Source: Candidatus Dormiibacter spiritus
GTDB taxonomy: Bacteria > Chloroflexota > Dormibacteria > Dormibacterales > Dormibacteraceae
Reading direction: 5' to 3'
DNA length: 64,000 nt
NCBI GenBank assembly: GCA_003244185.1
Contig: QHBT01000043.1
Location: 94,773 to 158,772 of the forward strand
Each line of letters opens with the position of its first letter. Within the stretch, counting starts at the first letter, position 1. The position numbers and the translations under genes are program-made. The notes under the pieces are model-generated. The model saw only the letters and a list, made by a program, of their open reading frames with translations, did not search any database and was not told where the DNA came from. Of this stretch, positions 62,475 through 64,000 are shown piece by piece.

Positions 62475-63671
62475 GTGAGAGAGATCTTTCGCAACCTGCT
62501 CCGCCGCAAGCTGCGGTCGACGCTGACGATCTCAGGGATAGTCATCGGCATCTTCGCCCTGACGACCATGGGCTCTCTGGCCGAGCACTTCAACTCGCTG
62601 CTCGACATCGGCGTCCGTTACGCCGGCGCCACCATCCCGGTGCAGGCGCCCCCCGAGCAGCAGGGCGCCCTGCTGCCGCTCACCAAGCAGGGGGAGATCG
62701 CCCGGGTTCAGGGGGTGGCCGCCGTCCACCCGACTTATCAGGTGCCTGCCAAGCCGGGCGGCTCGGCGATCCAGCTCGGCGCCCCCGACCTGATCACCAA
62801 CCAGCAGACGGGCGCCGAGCAGTACGGTCTGCCAGCACCTAACTTCGCCGTCGGCCGAGACCTCGCCCCCGGGCAGCAGGGGGAGATCGTCCTGGGCCCA
62901 ACCATCGCCGGAGACCTGGGCACACGGACTGGCGATACTGTCGCGCTGCCGGTCAAGCCCCCGGGGGCCCGGGAGGACTTTGTCAGCCATCCCTTCAAAG
63001 TCGTCGGCGTCCTGACCAAGAACGGCCAGACCGACACCTTCGGCTACGTCAGCGACGCCGACGCCCGGCTGCTGCTGGCCGACACTCTCTCGCCGACGGT
63101 CCGCTCGGCCATCGACGTGAACACAGTGGCCCAGGGCTTCGCAGTCTTCCCGGCCAAGGGCACGTCGCTGGCTCAGATGGATGCGATCGCTGACCGTGTG
63201 AACGCGCAGGTTTCCGGCGTCCACGCGCAGAAGCCATCAGAGCTGGTGGCGAGCTTCAAGAGCGCGAGCACAACTTTCACAGCTGTCTTCACCGGCGCCG
63301 CCATCCTGGCGCTGATCATCGGTGGACTCTCGGTGGTGAACACGATGATCATGGCCGTCAGCGAGCGGATCCGCGAGATCGGGCTCAAGAAGGCTGTGGG
63401 CGCTCACACCGGCCAGATCATGCGCGAGTACATGCTGGAGGCGGCAGTGATCGGTGCCCTGGGCGGCCTGGTCGGCTACGCCCTCGGGCTGGGCCTGACG
63501 ACACTGCTCGACGTGCTGGGCGCGTCCAGCAACCTCGACATCTTCCTGGTCACGCCTCGCCTCACCGCTATCGCCCTCGGGTTCGCAATCGGAATGGCGA
63601 CGCTGGCCGGCATCGTGCCCGCGCTGCGGGCGGCCCGGCTCGATCCGGTCACCGCTCTGCGCAGCCTCTAA
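62475..63671 (+). CDS. MacB/FtsX-type ABC transporter permease
   Basis: 398 residues: one N-terminal helix (RSTLTISGIVIGIFALTTMGSLA), a large extracytoplasmic domain, then three helices with VSERIREIGLKKAVGAHTGQIMREYMLEAAVIG. AGGAGG six to seven bases before GTG 62475 sets the start, so the longer frame from 62277 is rejected. Its ATPase follows after 42 bases. Confidence 0.92.
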   Translation: MREIFRNLLRRKLRSTLTISGIVIGIFALTTMGSLAEHFNSLLDIGVRYAGATIPVQAPPEQQGALLPLTKQGEIARVQGVAAVHPTYQVPAKPGGSAIQLGAPDLITNQQTGAEQYGLPAPNFAVGRDLAPGQQGEIVLGPTIAGDLGTRTGDTVALPVKPPGAREDFVSHPFKVVGVLTKNGQTDTFGYVSDADARLLLADTLSPTVRSAIDVNTVAQGFAVFPAKGTSLAQMDAIADRVNAQVSGVHAQKPSELVASFKSASTTFTAVFTGAAILALIIGGLSVVNTMIMAVSERIREIGLKKAVGAHTGQIMREYMLEAAVIGALGGLVGYALGLGLTTLLDVLGASSNLDIFLVTPRLTAIALGFAIGMATLAGIVPALRAARLDPVTALRSL

Positions 63672-63713
63672 CCATCCGCATTCAGAAAATTCAGACCAAA
63701 GGAGAGCACTGAA

Positions 63714-64000
63714 ATGGCCACCATCGAGCTCGTCAACCTGACTAAGCGCTACCGGCAGGGACCGCATATCATTTCCGCGCTGGACGGCGTCGATCTCCGG
63801 ATCGAGAGCGGTGACTTCGTCTCCATCATTGGCCGCTCGGGGAGTGGCAAGACCACGCTGCTGGACCTCACTGGGCTGCTGCTGCGGCCGAGCTTCGGCA
63901 CCGTCCTGCTGGACGGTGCCGAAACCGCCCGGCTGAGCGATGGCCGGCGTGCCGACCTCCGCGGGCGGCGACTCGGTTTCATCTTCCAGGAGTACAACCT
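63714..64000 (+). CDS. ABC transporter ATP-binding protein, 3' end outside window
   Basis: The first 95 residues are present: VDLRIESGDFVSIIG precedes Walker A GRSGSGKTT, then LLDLTGLLLRPSFGTVLLDG. It belongs to the LolD/MacB class and pairs with the permease upstream. AAAGGAGA lies upstream of the ATG. The signature and Walker B are beyond the right edge. Confidence 0.9.
   Translation, partial: MATIELVNLTKRYRQGPHIISALDGVDLRIESGDFVSIIGRSGSGKTTLLDLTGLLLRPSFGTVLLDGAETARLSDGRRADLRGRRLGFIFQEYN

Overview
The window is a dense, high-GC bacterial chromosome segment with about 70 genes. Genes are packed into short operons, and many are joined by 4-base NTGA start/stop overlaps. The content is aerobic: heme A synthase, molybdenum hydroxylase, photolyase. 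It is rich in regulator-plus-exporter pairs (PadR, TetR, ArsR, ECF sigma, two-component) and carries an actinobacterial-looking HicB/DUF4097/DrrAB cassette. At least seven promoters place a TANNNT -10 element 6-7 bases before the start codon, with no Shine-Dalgarno sequence, which points to leaderless mRNAs. Together this suggests a soil-type Actinomycetota or a Chloroflexota/Dormibacterota-like lineage. There is no 16S gene and the taxon cannot be fixed from this window.

Layout. 0-1.6 kb: heme A synthase end and a ZIP metal transporter. 1.7-6.8 kb (minus): pxpB-pxpC-CoA transferase-BrkB-photolyase. 7-8.4 kb: lipoprotein esterase and a VOC protein. 8.6-12.2 kb (minus): folate operon folB-larC-folD-folC, in which folC seems to start at CTG. 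12.3-17.9 kb (minus): ECF sigma, anti-sigma, membrane protein, MacAB-like exporter and a DUF5666-like protein. 18-22.4 kb: small HhH protein, HicB/DUF4097/DrrAB cassette, VapBC. 22.5-26.2 kb: PadR, MFS pump and an alpha/beta hydrolase-DinB fusion that also seems to start at CTG. 26.4-28.9 kb: ArsR with two SRPBCC proteins, a TfoX-like protein, a dead IS5-type transposase and a VOC protein. 29-33.7 kb: ABC exporter, LtrA, malonyl-CoA decarboxylase. 33.9-37.3 kb: secreted protein, a cyclase gene broken by a frameshift and an internal inversion, a broken membrane gene, a heme-type membrane protein and PadR with paired operators. 37.4-40.9 kb: a 1170-residue multi-GAF protein fused to a dehydrogenase. 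41-44.3 kb: hydrolase, ABC exporter, NmrA-like protein. 44.4-46.2 kb: ArsR/ArsC and a cation transporter. 46.2-55.2 kb (minus): UraA-type permease, three-subunit molybdenum hydroxylase and FdrA/DUF1116/DUF2877 (AllFGH-like carbamoyltransferase). 55.3-58.9 kb: MBL hydrolase, MFS/TetR pair, DUF6157. 58.9-64 kb: CoxG-like protein, DUF1445 protein, two-component system and a divergent ABC exporter cut by the window end.

The most interesting items are: (1) the permease/hydroxylase/carbamoyltransferase operon, whose UraA-type permease suggests oxidative uracil catabolism with carbamoyl-phosphate recovery; (2) the GAF-dehydrogenase chimera; (3) the cyclase gene whose reading frame is restored by flipping a 258-base segment bounded by 8-base inverted repeats; (4) two genes that lack any ATG/GTG/TTG start and fit CTGA coupling; (5) an 11-bp triple repeat operator at the HicB promoter; (6) the leaderless promoter pattern, including one overlapping divergent -10 that could serve two genes.
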